NCBI RefSeq assembly: GCF_042219855.1
Contig: NZ_JBHJHP010000008.1
Span: 214,784-278,783, forward strand
DNA length: 64,000 nt
Source of the DNA: JBHJHP01 sp042219855
GTDB taxonomy: Bacteria; Bacteroidota; Bacteroidia; Bacteroidales; UBA5342
Direction: 5' to 3'
This document shows, one piece after another, positions 9,810 to 18,894 of the stretch (the first letter of the stretch is position 1; every line of letters begins with the position of its first letter). The translations under genes were made by a program, and so were the position numbers. The notes below the pieces were generated by a model. The model ran no database searches and was not told where the DNA came from. It saw nothing but the letters and a program-made list of their open reading frames with translations.

Positions 9810-10501
9810 TGAATTTTATTGAGGGTGAGGTATTGGTCCTGAACAAACCGTTAGGATGGACTTCTTTTGATCTTGTTAAGAAAATCCGGATCAGATTACA
9901 ACAGAAGCTGGGCGTAAAGAAACTAAAGGTTGGACATGCCGGAACGCTGGACCCTTTGGCAACCGGTGTAATGCTGGTGTGCACGGGAAAGGCAACCAAG
10001 CAGATAGAAACATATCAGGCCGGCGTAAAAGAGTATATTGCCACTATCAAACTTGGAGAAACTACGCCTTCTTTTGATCTTGAGACTAAAACGGACCGGT
10101 TGTATCCTTTTGAGCATATCACAAGAGAATCTGTTGACCTGGCGCTTGAGAATTTCAAAGGTGAAATCAGGCAGATTCCCCCGGAGTTTTCAGCAGTTAA
10201 AATCAATGGTAAAAGAGCTTACAAGTATGCAAGAAAAGGGGAAGAAGTAGAAATGAGACCTAAGATTCTGGTGATAGATGAAATTGAAGTTCTTGATTTC
10301 AATTTGCCGGTTCTGACCCTGCGAATTGTGTGCAGCAAGGGAACGTACATCAGGGCTTTGGCCAGGGATATTGGCATAGAATTAAAGTCTGGTGGTCATT
10401 TAATAGCTTTACAACGAACCCGTGTTGGAGATTATTCCCTCAGCGATGCCCTTTCGGTAGAGGAATTTGAAAAAAATACAGAAATTTTGAAACAAATATA
10501 A
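9809..10501 (+). CDS. truB: tRNA pseudouridine(55) synthase
   Basis: A 230-residue enzyme that makes pseudouridine 55 in the T-loop of tRNAs. The N-terminal LVLNKPLGWTSFDLV and the catalytic GHAGTLDPLATGVMLVCTG are diagnostic; the aspartate in GTLDP is the catalytic residue. PPEFSAVKINGKRAYKYAR and the CSKGTYIRALARDIG segment complete the fold. The C-terminal PUA-like extension of longer homologues is short or absent. The start overlaps the uppP stop by one base. Confidence 0.95.
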   Translation: MNFIEGEVLVLNKPLGWTSFDLVKKIRIRLQQKLGVKKLKVGHAGTLDPLATGVMLVCTGKATKQIETYQAGVKEYIATIKLGETTPSFDLETKTDRLYPFEHITRESVDLALENFKGEIRQIPPEFSAVKINGKRAYKYARKGEEVEMRPKILVIDEIEVLDFNLPVLTLRIVCSKGTYIRALARDIGIELKSGGHLIALQRTRVGDYSLSDALSVEEFEKNTEILKQI

Positions 10502-10563
10502 AAACTTTACGTATAAAGCACCTGTTGTTTATATGTGAGTCGTATTAAATTGAATAGGAGAAT

Positions 10564-11616
10564 ATGAAACTTTCGAAGTTTAAGTACAAATTACCAAATG
10601 AACTTATTGCCTTACATCCAGCTTATAATCGTGATGAATCCCGCTTACTTGTTCTGAACAAAGCAACCGGTGATATTGAACACAAAGTATTTAAGGAGAT
10701 CATCAATTATTTTGATGACAAGGATTTACTGATTTTTAACGATACCAAAGTTTTTCCTGCCAGGTTGTATGGGAACAAGGAAAAGACAGGTGCTAAAATC
10801 GAGGTGTTTCTGTTACGTGAGCTGAACAGAGAAAACAGGCTATGGGATGTGTTGGTGGATCCTGCCAGAAAAATCAGAATTGGAAATAAACTCTATTTTG
10901 GTGATGATGATAGTCTTGTTGCTGAAGTTATTGATAATACTACCTCGCGCGGCAGAACATTACGTTTTCTGTATGACGGGCCTTATGATGAGTTTAAAGA
11001 GAAACTCTTTGGCCTTGGTGAGATGCCAATCCCAAAGCATATTCTGAAAAGGGAGGTTGAGCCGGATGATGAAGAAAGGTACCAGACGATTTTTGCTAAG
11101 CATGAAGGTGCTGTAGTCGCTCCAACCGCCGGTTTGCATTTTAGCAGAGAATTGCTTAAGCGATTTGAAATTAAAGGGACTGAATTTGGCTTTGTAACAC
11201 TTCATGCCGGATTAGGGAATTTCAGAGAGATTGATGTGGAGGACCTGACAAAGCATAAAATGGATTCTGAACAGATTTTTATTAGTGATGAAGTGGCAAA
11301 TAAAGTCAACGAGACAAAAAAAATCAAAAAGAATGTATGTGCCGTGGGTACAACTGTTATGCGCACACTGGAAAGTTCTGTAAGTACGGATGGCTTCCTG
11401 AAACCTTACGAGGGATGGACAAATAAGTTTATTTTCCCGCCGTATGATTTTAGTGTTGCTAATACAATGGTTTCAAACTTTCATATGCCTTATTCTACCT
11501 TGTTAATGATGGTAGCTGCCTTTGGTGGTTATGAACAGGTAATGAATGCATATAATATTGCCGTAAAAGAAAAATACCGTTTTGGTACCTATGGCGATGC
11601 AATGTTGGTTATTTGA
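10564..11616 (+). CDS. queA: S-adenosylmethionine:tRNA ribosyltransferase-isomerase
   Basis: A 350-residue enzyme that transfers the ribosyl part of SAM to 7-aminomethyl-7-deazaguanine in tRNA, the penultimate step of queuosine synthesis. Diagnostic segments are KFKYKLPNELIALHPA, LLIFNDTKVFPARLYG, GAVVAPTAGLHFS, FVTLHAGLGNF and FHMPYSTLLMMVAAF. Length is normal for the family. It follows truB after 62 bases, so a second tRNA-modification gene closes this cluster. A hairpin terminator follows at 11641. Confidence 0.95.
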   Translation: MKLSKFKYKLPNELIALHPAYNRDESRLLVLNKATGDIEHKVFKEIINYFDDKDLLIFNDTKVFPARLYGNKEKTGAKIEVFLLRELNRENRLWDVLVDPARKIRIGNKLYFGDDDSLVAEVIDNTTSRGRTLRFLYDGPYDEFKEKLFGLGEMPIPKHILKREVEPDDEERYQTIFAKHEGAVVAPTAGLHFSRELLKRFEIKGTEFGFVTLHAGLGNFREIDVEDLTKHKMDSEQIFISDEVANKVNETKKIKKNVCAVGTTVMRTLESSVSTDGFLKPYEGWTNKFIFPPYDFSVANTMVSNFHMPYSTLLMMVAAFGGYEQVMNAYNIAVKEKYRFGTYGDAMLVI

Positions 11617-11640
11617 TTTTATTACAGGATATTTTTTATG

Positions 11641-11671
11641 CCCGGCACGTTTTTTGTGACCGGGTTTTTTA
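11641..11671 (+). terminator. Rho-independent terminator after queA
   Basis: The arms CCCGGCAC and GTGACCGGG pair with a single bulged A, and a run of six T follows. It closes the ftsX-queA cluster. Confidence 0.8.
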
Positions 11672-11694
11672 TTCTAAAAGTCTTGTAATCTTTG

Positions 11695-11702
11695 TAGTTT
11701 TG
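11695..11702 (+). promoter_or_regulatory. Candidate -7 promoter element
   Basis: TAGTTTTG matches TAnnTTTG and sits 20 bases before the ATG of the GIN-domain gene, just after the queA terminator. The -33 element is not clear. Confidence 0.5.
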
Positions 11703-11722
11703 TACCATAAAACATAAAAAAA

Positions 11723-12463
11723 ATGAAAAAGCTTTTATCTCTACTCTTTTTAATGACCATTGTTTCAGGTTTAAGTGCACAGGTAGATAGTATTAGGGAA
11801 GAAACCCGGAATCTTGATCCGTTTAACAGGGTTATTGCGGCTCACGGTATAAATGTTAAACTGATCTATAATGACCTTGAAGAAGCACATGTAAAAGTTA
11901 AAGGTGCACCGCTGGAAGATGTCATTACTGAAGTTGAGGATATGACTTTAAAGGTGAGAATGAAAGCTAAACTTTTACAGGACGTTACTGTTATGGTTGA
12001 TGTTTCTTACAAGCAGGTAAAGTATATTGAAGCGAATACCGGTGCATACATTGAAACAGTAAGACCTTTGTGGGGCGAGAAGGTTAAGTTGTATGCTATT
12101 ACAGGTGGTGTTATTAAGGCAGAATCAACAGTTAGCGAGGTTGAAGCTGTTACTAGTGGAGCATCAACCATAGAAATTTATGGAAAAGCAAAACAATTTG
12201 ATGCCAATGCTAACCTGGGAGGAAAAGTTGATGCCTTTGCACTTAAGACAGGGAATGTCAAGGTTAAAAGTAATTCAGGATCAACAATAAACGTGTACTC
12301 ATCTGATAGCATTCAGGCAAAAGCTTCGGTAGGTGGTATTATAAATATTAAAGGCGATCCATCTGAAAAAGATTTCAAAACATCTCTTGGAGGTGAAATA
12401 AAGGAGATCAAACCCAATCCTGCCTTTGGAAAAGATTTGATTAAAGACGAAAATGATAAATAG
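11723..12463 (+). CDS. Exported head-GIN (DUF2807) domain protein
   Basis: A 246-residue protein with a signal peptide (MKKLLSLLFLMTIVSGLSAQ) followed by a repetitive beta-rich region. Short strands alternate with glycines in segments such as YAITGGVIKAESTVSEVEA and KASVGGIINIKG, a pattern typical of the putative autotransporter adhesin head GIN domain. Function is not established; most Bacteroidota encode several such periplasmic or surface proteins. It has its own candidate promoter and abuts the convergent CoA-binding protein gene without a spacer. Confidence 0.8.
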   Translation: MKKLLSLLFLMTIVSGLSAQVDSIREETRNLDPFNRVIAAHGINVKLIYNDLEEAHVKVKGAPLEDVITEVEDMTLKVRMKAKLLQDVTVMVDVSYKQVKYIEANTGAYIETVRPLWGEKVKLYAITGGVIKAESTVSEVEAVTSGASTIEIYGKAKQFDANANLGGKVDAFALKTGNVKVKSNSGSTINVYSSDSIQAKASVGGIINIKGDPSEKDFKTSLGGEIKEIKPNPAFGKDLIKDENDK

Positions 12464-12916
12464 CTATTTGGGCAAAGTCCCGAAAACCATTTTTATTGTT
12501 TTGTGTAGTCTGTGAATTCCTTTGGGTTCAGCAAACATAAAAATGCATTCATTTAATATCATTTTAAGGCCAAGTTCGCTGGCCAGATTTAATGTGTTGT
12601 CAGTATCACACATTTGTTGTACCCAAATTGTTTGTATGCCGTTTTTATGCGCTTCTTTTACAACATCGTCTGTGAATTCCTTCGGAGTCAGAATAAGCAA
12701 CTTGTCAATTCCCGAAGGTAATGATTTGACGTTCGGGTAACACGTTGTGTTATTCAATTTGTCACAAAACTTATTGATAGGAATTAATTGATAGTCAAGC
12801 GTTGATAGCTTGTCATATACCTGTCTCCCGAATTTCTTGGGATTTCTAGAAACTCCGGCAACTGCAATAGGTGAGTCCTTGCTTAAAAATTCTTTAATTA
12901 ATTCAAGTTTAGTCAT
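12464..12916 (-). CDS. CoA-binding domain protein (YccU-like)
   Basis: A 150-residue single-domain Rossmann protein. The segment IAVAGVSRNPKKFGRQVYDKL is the CoA/nucleotide-binding start of the CoA_binding_2 family, and LLILTPKEFTDDVVKEAHKNGIQTIWVQ forms the second half. The physiological role of stand-alone members is unknown. It is convergent with, and directly abuts, the GIN-domain gene. Confidence 0.8.
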   Translation of the reverse strand: MTKLELIKEFLSKDSPIAVAGVSRNPKKFGRQVYDKLSTLDYQLIPINKFCDKLNNTTCYPNVKSLPSGIDKLLILTPKEFTDDVVKEAHKNGIQTIWVQQMCDTDNTLNLASELGLKMILNECIFMFAEPKGIHRLHKTIKMVFGTLPK

Positions 12917-12986
12917 TGTAATTCAAGGCTTATGTGTATTACAAAGTTTAAACTTTAAAATAACTTTACAAAATATTTTTTGGGAC

Positions 12987-14270
12987 TTAAAGGTGTTTTT
13001 TTAACATTTCTTTTAAAGTATCTATATCCTTTTTCAATGCATTTCTTTTTCCTCCATTGGCCAGATTTTGCCATGATTGTTTAAATATTCGTATATATCT
13101 CAGGGAATATGATCCAAGTGGGAATAACGCTATAAATACTGCAAATGAAATCCATGTATTGGATAATAAAAAGAATGGCATTATTAGAAAGGCAAATAGT
13201 GCATATGAAACCGGAGCGCCTATTAACATGAAGATAAATTTGTAGGAGCTTTCAAACTGCCGGTCTTTGAGATTGCGATAAAGAAACCATGCCGGGAGTC
13301 TGAATAGGCCGGTTGGTAAAAAACCTGCCAGGAACAGAGGAAGACCTATGAGAAGTTCTGTCATCACTGCTAAGTTAATTCTGTTGGCTATAGATAAGTC
13401 TTCTGCATGTAGCTTTGCTTGTTTCAACTTTGAGTGTAAGTCTTGTGCTGCGTTAAAAAGCTCTGTTTTAATCTCAGGCTTTACTTTTGTTATATGTTTA
13501 ACGAAAGCCTGTGCTTTGGTCAGATAATTACGTGAATTCTTTATTGATTGAGTGTCATCATGTAAATTAAGCAGCAAAACAATTTCATCGTAGTGCTCTG
13601 TATCCTTAATATCTAATATCAGAGGCTTAATGCCCTCAGCTATTTTATCGCGAAGTGTAATATGGGCTTTTTGAGGATTTGAATTAAACTCCTCCCTGAA
13701 TCCGTCAACATCTATTGACTTGCCAAAGTTTACCCATAAGTCAGCGTTGAATCCATAGTAATCGCTGTAATGAATTCCTACAGGAACGATCTTAAGATTA
13801 AGTTTGAAGTTGTTTTTTTCTTCTGCCAGTAGTGCAATTCTTGGAATACCTTTTTTTAACGGAAGGAGAAAATTCTGACCGTGATGTCTTGCTTCCGGAA
13901 ACAGAGCGAGCTGCTTGTTTGCTTCCAGAACTCCAATGGACTCATTAAATGTTGAGTCGTTATTTCCCAGTGATTTTATGCCATCTCTTACCCGGTATAC
14001 CGGAAGTATTTTCAGAAATCGCAGGACTGGCCTGTTTATCGCACTCCGGAAAATATCGGCTCTTGCCAGAAAGACCGGCTGGAGAGGCGTTGTTAACAGT
14101 ACAGCCAGGGGATCCATTAATGCATTCTGATGATTTGGGCCGAATATTATAGGATCACCAACGGGAATGTTTTCCAGGCCTGAAATATAAACACGCCTGT
14201 AAAAGAGCCGGTGTATAATTTTTACATAACCCTTGAAAAATGCGTAAGGTTTTGACGTTTGATGTATCAT
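12987..14270 (-). CDS. 1-acyl-glycerol-3-phosphate acyltransferase family protein
   Basis: A 427-residue PlsC-type acyltransferase of phospholipid or other lipid synthesis. The catalytic NHQNALMD (H-x4-D) and the substrate motif FPEARHHG are visible in the N-terminal 170 residues. The C-terminal half has hydrophobic segments (about residues 300-400) not found in minimal PlsC, so this is the longer Bacteroidota form. The frame can be extended to 14312, but the ATG at 14270 makes a four-base ATGA overlap with the upstream transporter and is preferred. The acyl acceptor is not known. Confidence 0.85.
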   Translation of the reverse strand: MIHQTSKPYAFFKGYVKIIHRLFYRRVYISGLENIPVGDPIIFGPNHQNALMDPLAVLLTTPLQPVFLARADIFRSAINRPVLRFLKILPVYRVRDGIKSLGNNDSTFNESIGVLEANKQLALFPEARHHGQNFLLPLKKGIPRIALLAEEKNNFKLNLKIVPVGIHYSDYYGFNADLWVNFGKSIDVDGFREEFNSNPQKAHITLRDKIAEGIKPLILDIKDTEHYDEIVLLLNLHDDTQSIKNSRNYLTKAQAFVKHITKVKPEIKTELFNAAQDLHSKLKQAKLHAEDLSIANRINLAVMTELLIGLPLFLAGFLPTGLFRLPAWFLYRNLKDRQFESSYKFIFMLIGAPVSYALFAFLIMPFFLLSNTWISFAVFIALFPLGSYSLRYIRIFKQSWQNLANGGKRNALKKDIDTLKEMLKKHL

Positions 14271-15268
14271 TTCCCTTTGGGTTTGAAAACATAAAGGGAA
14301 GAAAGTGTCCATTTTGAAGGTTCATTTGCCACATCTTTTCTGGATAGAAAAAATGCAACGGTCAGGCCGGATATGATATGCCAGATGCCCCACCAGGCAG
14401 CTATCATTGCCATTCCTCCAAGTTGAAGTTCAGGTGGAAATATCTTAGGATTAAATATCAGTGCCAGTGCCAGTCCTGAGTTCTGGATACCGGTTTCAAT
14501 GGTAATGGATCTTCTGCCCGGTCTGTTGATTTTGGCAATGGTGGAGATGCTGAACCCTGTAAGCAGTGCAAGGCCATTGTGAAGCAACACAATGAGAAAA
14601 ATCAGGTGGATGTAATTTTGAAAGTGTTTAAAATTGGCAATCAGTGCTCCTGCTACAAATCCAAGAAAAATAATTATGCTGATAATACGCAATGGCGACT
14701 TAATTTTTTTGGTGATTTTAGGTAGATAATGAGCAAACAGTAATCCCAATATTAACGGAATCCCTAATAAAATAAAAACTGTTTTAAATACCTGAAAGAT
14801 ATCAATCTCTATTGGCCTGAGTATGCCTTCTGCTGCCACCTTACTGTAATAATCGATATACATACTGCCCCAGAATGAAAAGTTAAGCGGAGTCATGAAA
14901 ATAGCAGCCAGGGTAGCGATGGCTGTCAGCGTGACTGATAATGCAGTATTGCCTTTTGCCATTGCAGAAATAAAATTAGAAATATTTCCGCCCGGACATG
15001 CTGCAACAAGTATCATTCCCAGGGCCACCGTAGGTGATGGTTTAAGTAATATGACCAGTAAGAATGTAAATGCTGGTAACGCAATGAACTGCGATATGAT
15101 GCCTGTGATTACCTGTTTTGGGGTGTAAAACAGTTCTTTAAAATCTTTGAATTTTATTCCGAGAGCAACCCCGAACATAATTAGTGCCAGTGCAATGTTC
15201 ATAATATCAACAGATCTGGCATTAAAATTTAAAACTACACTATCCAGTTGGCGTAACGATTCTTCCAT
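14267..15268 (-). CDS. Bile acid:sodium symporter (BASS) family transporter
   Basis: A 333-residue membrane protein with about nine or ten spans. Family features include the segments AACPGGNISNFISAMAKGNTALSVTLTA and ETGIQNSGLALAL, which hold the conserved sodium- and substrate-site residues of BASS proteins. The reading frame runs up to a TTG at 15298, but the ATG at 15268 is taken as the start. It overlaps the acyltransferase by four bases, so the two are probably co-transcribed. The solute is unknown: organic acids, sterol-like compounds and pantoate are possible for this family. Confidence 0.85.
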   Translation of the reverse strand: MEESLRQLDSVVLNFNARSVDIMNIALALIMFGVALGIKFKDFKELFYTPKQVITGIISQFIALPAFTFLLVILLKPSPTVALGMILVAACPGGNISNFISAMAKGNTALSVTLTAIATLAAIFMTPLNFSFWGSMYIDYYSKVAAEGILRPIEIDIFQVFKTVFILLGIPLILGLLFAHYLPKITKKIKSPLRIISIIIFLGFVAGALIANFKHFQNYIHLIFLIVLLHNGLALLTGFSISTIAKINRPGRRSITIETGIQNSGLALALIFNPKIFPPELQLGGMAMIAAWWGIWHIISGLTVAFFLSRKDVANEPSKWTLSSLYVFKPKGK

Positions 15269-15533
15269 CCCTCTTATCTTGTGAAAGTCAATAAACAAAA
15301 ATCATAAAAATTATCAACATTAAAAAATATTCTGTTATTATGTTGGTGCATAGTTGATTAATGTGAGTTCTGCGATGAGAATTGATATTTATACAATGAT
15401 TCTGTTTTCTGCCGTTTATGAATTATCTTGTTTTTTATGATGCATAAACAGGTTAAATATAAACATTTGATGGGGGATTATGTTATAAATTATAATCAAA
15501 ACAATATTTATTGATATAAATTATTAAAAATAT

Positions 15534-15564
15534 TTGGTCTTTTTATTACAATCCGTATATTTGC
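15534..15564 (+). promoter_or_regulatory. Promoter of the leu operon leader
   Basis: TTG at 15534-15536 and TATATTTGC at 15556-15564 are separated by 19 bases, an excellent match to the Bacteroidota TTTG/TAnnTTTG pattern. Transcription would start near 15570, about 17 bases before the leader-peptide ATG. Confidence 0.8.
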
Positions 15565-15586
15565 ATCGCTAAAATTAAATATAACA

Positions 15587-15652
15587 ATGAGACAAACAAC
15601 AAACATTATCAACCTTCTTCTTGATATTCTAATTCTAGGTTATAAGAGTTGA
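15587..15652 (+). CDS. Leu/Ile-rich leader peptide of the leu operon
   Basis: A 21-codon ORF whose core reads NIINLLLDILIL. It holds five Leu codons (CTT three times, CTA twice) and four Ile codons within 13 positions. It lies between a strong promoter and a terminator hairpin upstream of leuA. The stop codon overlaps the 5' arm of an antiterminator. This is the arrangement of a transcription-attenuation leader peptide. The presence of Ile as well as Leu codons fits an operon that includes a possible citramalate synthase. Confidence 0.8.
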   Translation: MRQTTNIINLLLDILILGYKS

Positions 15653-15710
15653 GGATGGTGAATAATGTATGTTTAATAATATAGGGCCATTCTCAACAGG
15701 ATGGCCTTTT
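15648..15710 (+). promoter_or_regulatory. Attenuator of the leu operon: antiterminator and terminator
   Basis: GTTGAGGATGG (15648-15658) can pair with CCATTCTCAAC (15687-15697), 11 pairs with one G-U, forming an antiterminator. The alternative is a terminator: GGCCATTC (15685-15692) pairs with GGATGGCC (15699-15706), followed by TTTT. The two structures share bases and exclude each other. A ribosome at the leader stop (15650-15652) would cover the antiterminator arm and allow termination. A ribosome stalled on Leu or Ile codons would leave it free. Confidence 0.8.
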
Positions 15711-15759
15711 CGATTGTTTAAGAGGTTTGTTATAATAGGAGGTATACCCTATTTGTATT

Positions 15760-15867
15760 ATGATGAGAACAAAACAGTTAAAAGAAGAGTTGATATTCAT
15801 TAAGCAGATATTCAGGTTTGGTGAGTTCGGTAATAATTTACGACTCCCCTTGCGGGGTATGGAATAG
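15760..15867 (+). other. Possible short ORF between attenuator and leuA
   Basis: A 35-codon ORF starts ATGATGAGAAC and ends in TAG. It holds a CCCC/GGGG hairpin near its 3' end (15845-15856). An imperfect inverted repeat (AATAGG at 15734-15739, CCTATT at 15748-15753) lies just upstream. No homology is recognised. It may only be leader RNA structure rather than a gene. Confidence 0.2.
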
Positions 15868-15924
15868 GTTATTTTCAGGTGCGAATTATTAACAACTTTC
15901 AAATTAAGAAACAAATAACTAATC

Positions 15925-17418
15925 ATGGATAATAACAGAGTTTATATTTTTGACACTACGTTGAGAGACGGAGAACAGGTGCCTGGTTGCCAGTTGAATA
16001 CGATTGAAAAGATTGAAGTGGCAAAAGCACTTGAGGAACTTGGTGTGGATGTTATAGAGGCAGGTTTCCCTGTGTCAAGCCCGGGCGATTTTCAGTCGGT
16101 TGTGGAAATTTCAAAAGCCGTAAAAAATCCAACAATCTGTGCATTAACACGGGCCGTTAAAAAAGATATTGAGGTTGCTGCTGAAGCACTTAAATATGCA
16201 AAGAAAGGTAGAATTCATACGGGAATAGGTACTTCACCTTACCACATTAAGTATAAACTTAATTCAAACGAGGACGAGATTCTTGAAAGAGCTGTTGAAG
16301 CGGTTAAATATGCAAAGAAATTTGTTGAAGATGTTGAATTCTATGCAGAAGATGCCGGCCGTTCCGATAATGTATACCTTGCAAAAGTGGTGGAAGCAGT
16401 TATTGCTGCCGGAGCTACAGTAGTAAACATACCAGATACAACAGGGTATTGTCTGCCGGTTCAGTTTGGTGAAAAAATAAAGTTTTTGTTCGATAATGTG
16501 TCCAATATTGAAAGGGCAACGATCTCAACACATTGTCATAATGATTTGGGTATGGCAACTGCCAATACTGTTAGTGGTGTGATGAATGGAGCACGTCAGG
16601 TTGAGGTTACAATTAACGGTATCGGTGAACGGGCCGGTAATACCTCTCTTGAAGAAGTTGTCATGACATTGAAAAGCCACGACCTGGGTCTGCATACTGA
16701 GATTGATACCAAGAAAATTTATCAGACCAGCCGAATGGTTTCTTCATTAATGAATATGCCGGTTCAGCCTAATAAAGCTATTGTTGGTAGAAATGCTTTT
16801 GCCCACTCATCAGGTATTCATCAGGACGGCGTTTTAAAACATCGTGAAAACTATGAGATTATCGATCCTGTTGAGGTAGGAATTAATGAATCTTCTATTG
16901 TCCTTACAGCCCGTTCCGGAAGAGCTGCATTAAAACACAGACTCGAAGTTTTAGGTTATACATTGGTTCAGGAGGAACTTGATAAGGTTTACCAGGAATT
17001 TTTGAACCTGGCTGATAAAAAGAAAAATATTACCGACGAGGATTTGTCAATCCTGATGGGAGAAAAAGCCCAGGGTCAGAAAAATATCAAACTTGATTTT
17101 CTCCAGGTAGTTAGTGGTAAAACAACGATTCCGATGGCTACGGTACGTCTTAACATTGAAGGTAAAATATACTCTGCCACTGAACCGGGAAACGGACCTG
17201 TTGATGCAGCTATAAAGGCTGTCAAAGAGATTGTGAAGAAAAATGCATTACTCGAAGAATTCCTTATACAGGCAATAACAAGAGGGAGTGACGACATTGG
17301 TAAAGTACACATGCAGCTGAAATTCAATAACAGGATTTATTACGGTTTTGGAGCTAATACCGATATCGTAACTGCTTCTGTAGAGGCTTATATTGATGCA
17401 TTGAATAAGTTTAATTAA
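15925..17418 (+). CDS. leuA: 2-isopropylmalate synthase
   Basis: A 497-residue enzyme that condenses acetyl-CoA with 2-ketoisovalerate, the first committed step of leucine synthesis. The DRE-TIM barrel is marked by FDTTLRDGEQVPGCQL, THCHNDLGMATANT and NGIGERAGNTSLEE. The linker includes GRNAFAHSSGIHQDGVLK. A C-terminal LeuA dimer (allosteric) domain from about residue 365 contains the leucine-feedback region. It is first in the operon, about 215 bases after the attenuator terminator, and is followed 25 bases later by leuC. Confidence 0.96.
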   Translation: MDNNRVYIFDTTLRDGEQVPGCQLNTIEKIEVAKALEELGVDVIEAGFPVSSPGDFQSVVEISKAVKNPTICALTRAVKKDIEVAAEALKYAKKGRIHTGIGTSPYHIKYKLNSNEDEILERAVEAVKYAKKFVEDVEFYAEDAGRSDNVYLAKVVEAVIAAGATVVNIPDTTGYCLPVQFGEKIKFLFDNVSNIERATISTHCHNDLGMATANTVSGVMNGARQVEVTINGIGERAGNTSLEEVVMTLKSHDLGLHTEIDTKKIYQTSRMVSSLMNMPVQPNKAIVGRNAFAHSSGIHQDGVLKHRENYEIIDPVEVGINESSIVLTARSGRAALKHRLEVLGYTLVQEELDKVYQEFLNLADKKKNITDEDLSILMGEKAQGQKNIKLDFLQVVSGKTTIPMATVRLNIEGKIYSATEPGNGPVDAAIKAVKEIVKKNALLEEFLIQAITRGSDDIGKVHMQLKFNNRIYYGFGANTDIVTASVEAYIDALNKFN

Positions 17419-17443
17419 TACGGCAAGAAAATAATAATATAAA

Positions 17444-18844
17444 ATGGGAAAGACACTTTTTGATAAAATTTGGGATGCTCACGTGGTTTCTGAGGTAGAA
17501 AACGGACCAACGCAATTGTATATTGACCGTCATTTTGCACACGAAGTTACCAGCCCACAGGCATTCAATGGATTAAGAGAACGTGGTTTGAAGGTTTTAC
17601 GTCCTGAAAAAACCATTGCCACTCCTGACCATAACGTTCCGACATGGGATCAGGATAAACCAATTAAAGATCCGATTTCAAGATACCAGGTTGAGACGCT
17701 GACTAAAAACTGCAATGAGTTTGGCATCACCCTGTATGGTTTGGGTAACGACCGTAATGGTATTGTTCATGTGGTTGGACCCGAAAACGGATATACCCTG
17801 CCCGGTATGACCATTGTTTGTGGTGACAGTCATACTTCAACCCATGGTGCATTTGGCACAATAGCCTTTGGAATAGGTACAAGTGAAGTGGAGATGGTTC
17901 TGGCTAGTCAGTGTATTCTTCAGCCAAGGCCCAAACGAATGCGTATAAATGTTGAAGGTGAGCTCTCAAAAGGAGTGACATCAAAAGATATTATTCTGTA
18001 TATCATATCACAGATTTCTACCGGTGGTGCAACAGGTTATTTTGTGGAGTTTGCAGGGAGTGCTTTTCGCAGCCTGACTATGGAAGCCCGTATGACGGTA
18101 TGTAATATGAGCATTGAAATGGGAGCACGTGGAGGTCTGATGGCTCCGGATGAGACCACATTTGCTTATCTGAAAGACAGACCATTCGGCCCCAAAGGTG
18201 AGGAATGGGATAAGTCGCTTGCCTACTGGAAAACATTGAAGTCGGATGATGATGCTGTGTTTGACAAGGAGCATAACTTTAAAGCCGTGGATATTGAGCC
18301 AATGATAACTTATGGTACCAATCCCGGAATGGGTGTGGGTGTATCCGGTTCTATTCCTTCACTGGATTCAGTGGATAAGTCCGGACAGAAAACTTACCTG
18401 AAATCGCTGGATTATATGGGATATAAACCAGGAGAACAGATGAAAGGAAAGAAAGTGGATTATGTTTTTGTAGGCTCATGTACAAATGGGCGTATTGAAG
18501 ACCTCAGAACATTTGCAGCTTTCGTGGATGGAAAGAAAAAGGCGCCGGGTGTTGTAGCCTGGATAGTGCCGGGAAGCCGTCAGGTAGAAAAACAAGCCCA
18601 GGAGGAAGGATTGATTGAGATCATTGAAAAAGCGGGATTTCTGATGCGTCAACCCGGATGCTCTGCCTGTCTGGCTATGAATGACGATAAGATTCCTGCC
18701 GGAAAATATTCGGTTTCAACATCAAACAGAAATTTTGAAGGCCGTCAGGGACCTGGTGCACGTACAATGCTGGCTAGCGTACTTACAGCAGCTGCAGCAG
18801 CTGTAACCGGAGTGATAACTGATCCGAGGGAATTAATGGATTGA
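17444..18844 (+). CDS. leuC: 3-isopropylmalate dehydratase large subunit
   Basis: A 466-residue aconitase-family subunit that with LeuD isomerises 2- to 3-isopropylmalate. The start MGKTLFDKIWDAHVV is typical. The 4Fe-4S ligands are seen in FVGSCTNGRIEDLR and in RQPGCSACLAMN. The segments CGDSHTSTHGAFG and STSNRNFEGRQG are active-site motifs. It is close to leuA and leuD in the same operon. Confidence 0.96.
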   Translation: MGKTLFDKIWDAHVVSEVENGPTQLYIDRHFAHEVTSPQAFNGLRERGLKVLRPEKTIATPDHNVPTWDQDKPIKDPISRYQVETLTKNCNEFGITLYGLGNDRNGIVHVVGPENGYTLPGMTIVCGDSHTSTHGAFGTIAFGIGTSEVEMVLASQCILQPRPKRMRINVEGELSKGVTSKDIILYIISQISTGGATGYFVEFAGSAFRSLTMEARMTVCNMSIEMGARGGLMAPDETTFAYLKDRPFGPKGEEWDKSLAYWKTLKSDDDAVFDKEHNFKAVDIEPMITYGTNPGMGVGVSGSIPSLDSVDKSGQKTYLKSLDYMGYKPGEQMKGKKVDYVFVGSCTNGRIEDLRTFAAFVDGKKKAPGVVAWIVPGSRQVEKQAQEEGLIEIIEKAGFLMRQPGCSACLAMNDDKIPAGKYSVSTSNRNFEGRQGPGARTMLASVLTAAAAAVTGVITDPRELMD

Positions 18845-18894
18845 TCAGAACACAATCTTTGATTTATTAGTATTCAATAGAAAAGAACATTAAA

